A stretch of 64,000 bases of DNA from Lysobacterales bacterium (GTDB lineage Bacteria; Pseudomonadota; Gammaproteobacteria; Xanthomonadales; SZUA-38). Positions 63,532 through 64,000 of the stretch are shown in pieces. The notes beneath the pieces are model-generated. The model was not told the DNA's origin. It did no database searches and was given only the letters and a program-made list of their open reading frames with translations. The position numbers were made by a program, and so were the translations under genes. The stretch is from NCBI GenBank assembly GCA_030065125.1, contig JASJDM010000002.1:124001-188000 (forward strand), written 5' to 3'. Numbering within the stretch: position 1 is the first letter of the stretch; the number at the start of each line of letters is the position of its first letter.

Positions 63532-64000
63532 ATGAACAATGGCGGCATGTCATTCGGGAAAGAATCCCTGTCTGTGCCCGCTTCCCAGTTGGCAGGCGCA
63601 GCGGGTTTACTGTTGCTGGTCTGGGTGCTGCTGCTGTACACGGCGGCCTATTTCCACGCGCCCGGCATCCCCCAGGCGAAGACTGCGCCCTTATCTCCTG
63701 CCACCAGTGACTGGCGGGCGGTCATGGGCGAGATTGCCGAACAGGATGGCGAATTGACCGTAGCCGGATTCAACGACAGCGGCGAGGCGTTTCTGATCTG
63801 GGAGCTTGACTCCATCGATGCAGGGGATTGGCCGGTACTGAACCTGTCAGTTGAAAACTTCCCGCTCAACTACGTACTCATGCTGGCCTGGAAAACCCGC
63901 ATCGACGGCGAAGACCACTTTTCCCGGCTGCAGGTACCCCGCGGAGGACGCCAGACCTACCTGTTGAGCCGCCTGGACGATTGGACCGGGCGGGTCGGAG
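63532..64000 (+). CDS. unrecognised membrane-anchored protein (partial, C-terminus beyond window)
   Basis: Open frame of 156 codons from ATG 63532 (alternative ATG 63547) to the window end. One N-terminal transmembrane helix (AGAAGLLLLVWVLLLYTAAYF) is followed by a periplasmic part that looks beta-rich (GELTVAGFNDSGEAFLIWELDS, WPVLNLSVENFPLNYVLMLAWKTRIDG, FSRLQVPRGGRQTYLLSRLDDW). I do not recognise the family. It lies downstream of the hairpin cluster and probably has its own promoter. Confidence 0.7.
   Translation, partial: MNNGGMSFGKESLSVPASQLAGAAGLLLLVWVLLLYTAAYFHAPGIPQAKTAPLSPATSDWRAVMGEIAEQDGELTVAGFNDSGEAFLIWELDSIDAGDWPVLNLSVENFPLNYVLMLAWKTRIDGEDHFSRLQVPRGGRQTYLLSRLDDWTGRVG

Overview
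The window is GC-rich, densely coded chromosomal DNA from a gammaproteobacterium. The dnaX-ybaB-recR trio, divergent ppsR/ppsA, orn facing rsgA, zapG, kdkA and a 4.5S RNA gene all support this. The overall gene style recalls Chromatiales or Wenzhouxiangella-like lineages, but that placement is inference. No rRNA, CRISPR array, intact insertion sequence or prophage was seen.

Layout. 1-2.7 kb: an XRE regulator/membrane protein pair, two tRNAs (Glu, Ala), and an unusual concentration of non-coding repeats, including structured ~100-nt repeats and a 264-bp nested palindromic element. 2.8-15.2 kb: housekeeping genes (ppsR, ppsA, orn, rsgA, NUDIX hydrolase, zapG), a rubrerythrin/Fe-S oxidoreductase/DUF3501 operon, a META-domain lipoprotein, hinT, recR, ybaB and dnaX. 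15.3-17.1 kb: tRNA-Ser whose terminator palindrome runs back into the tRNA, a tandem 205-bp repeat, an FkbM methyltransferase and the SRP RNA gene ffs. 17.1-22.9 kb: two glycosyltransferases of the arsenosugar-type families, a membrane (VTT/TVP38)-flavoprotein fusion, Kdo kinase, a GT9 glycosyltransferase and a small DUF6165-like protein.

22.9-55.2 kb is one large surface-polysaccharide locus, almost all on the minus strand. It encodes Wza-, Wzc- and WecA-like proteins, two Wzy-like membrane proteins, a beta-barrel protein, twelve glycosyltransferases, two acetyltransferases, a methyltransferase, a Wzm/Wzt ABC exporter, an asparagine-synthetase homologue and an EPS-type MarR regulator. At its head lie rfaH and, 81 bp downstream of rfaH, a 12-nt match to the RfaH-recruiting ops element, which suggests that processive antitermination carries transcription through this cluster. 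galE, uxs and ugd next door supply UDP-galactose, UDP-xylose and UDP-glucuronate.

55.3-60.0 kb holds the most exciting system: a lasso-peptide gene cluster. It encodes a nucleotidyltransferase, an asparagine-synthetase-like cyclase, a 60-residue precursor, an HPr-kinase-like protein, a B2 leader protease and a PqqD-type leader-binding protein. The predicted core is GPTPGVGESGNPTNFRP, with an expected Gly1-Glu8 macrolactam. No dedicated exporter or isopeptidase is visible.

60-64 kb: a convergent FKBP prolyl isomerase, then an operon with a palindromic operator over its promoter (small membrane protein, GntR regulator, ABC ATPase, ABC permease), a hairpin-rich intergenic region, and an unrecognised membrane-anchored gene cut by the window end.
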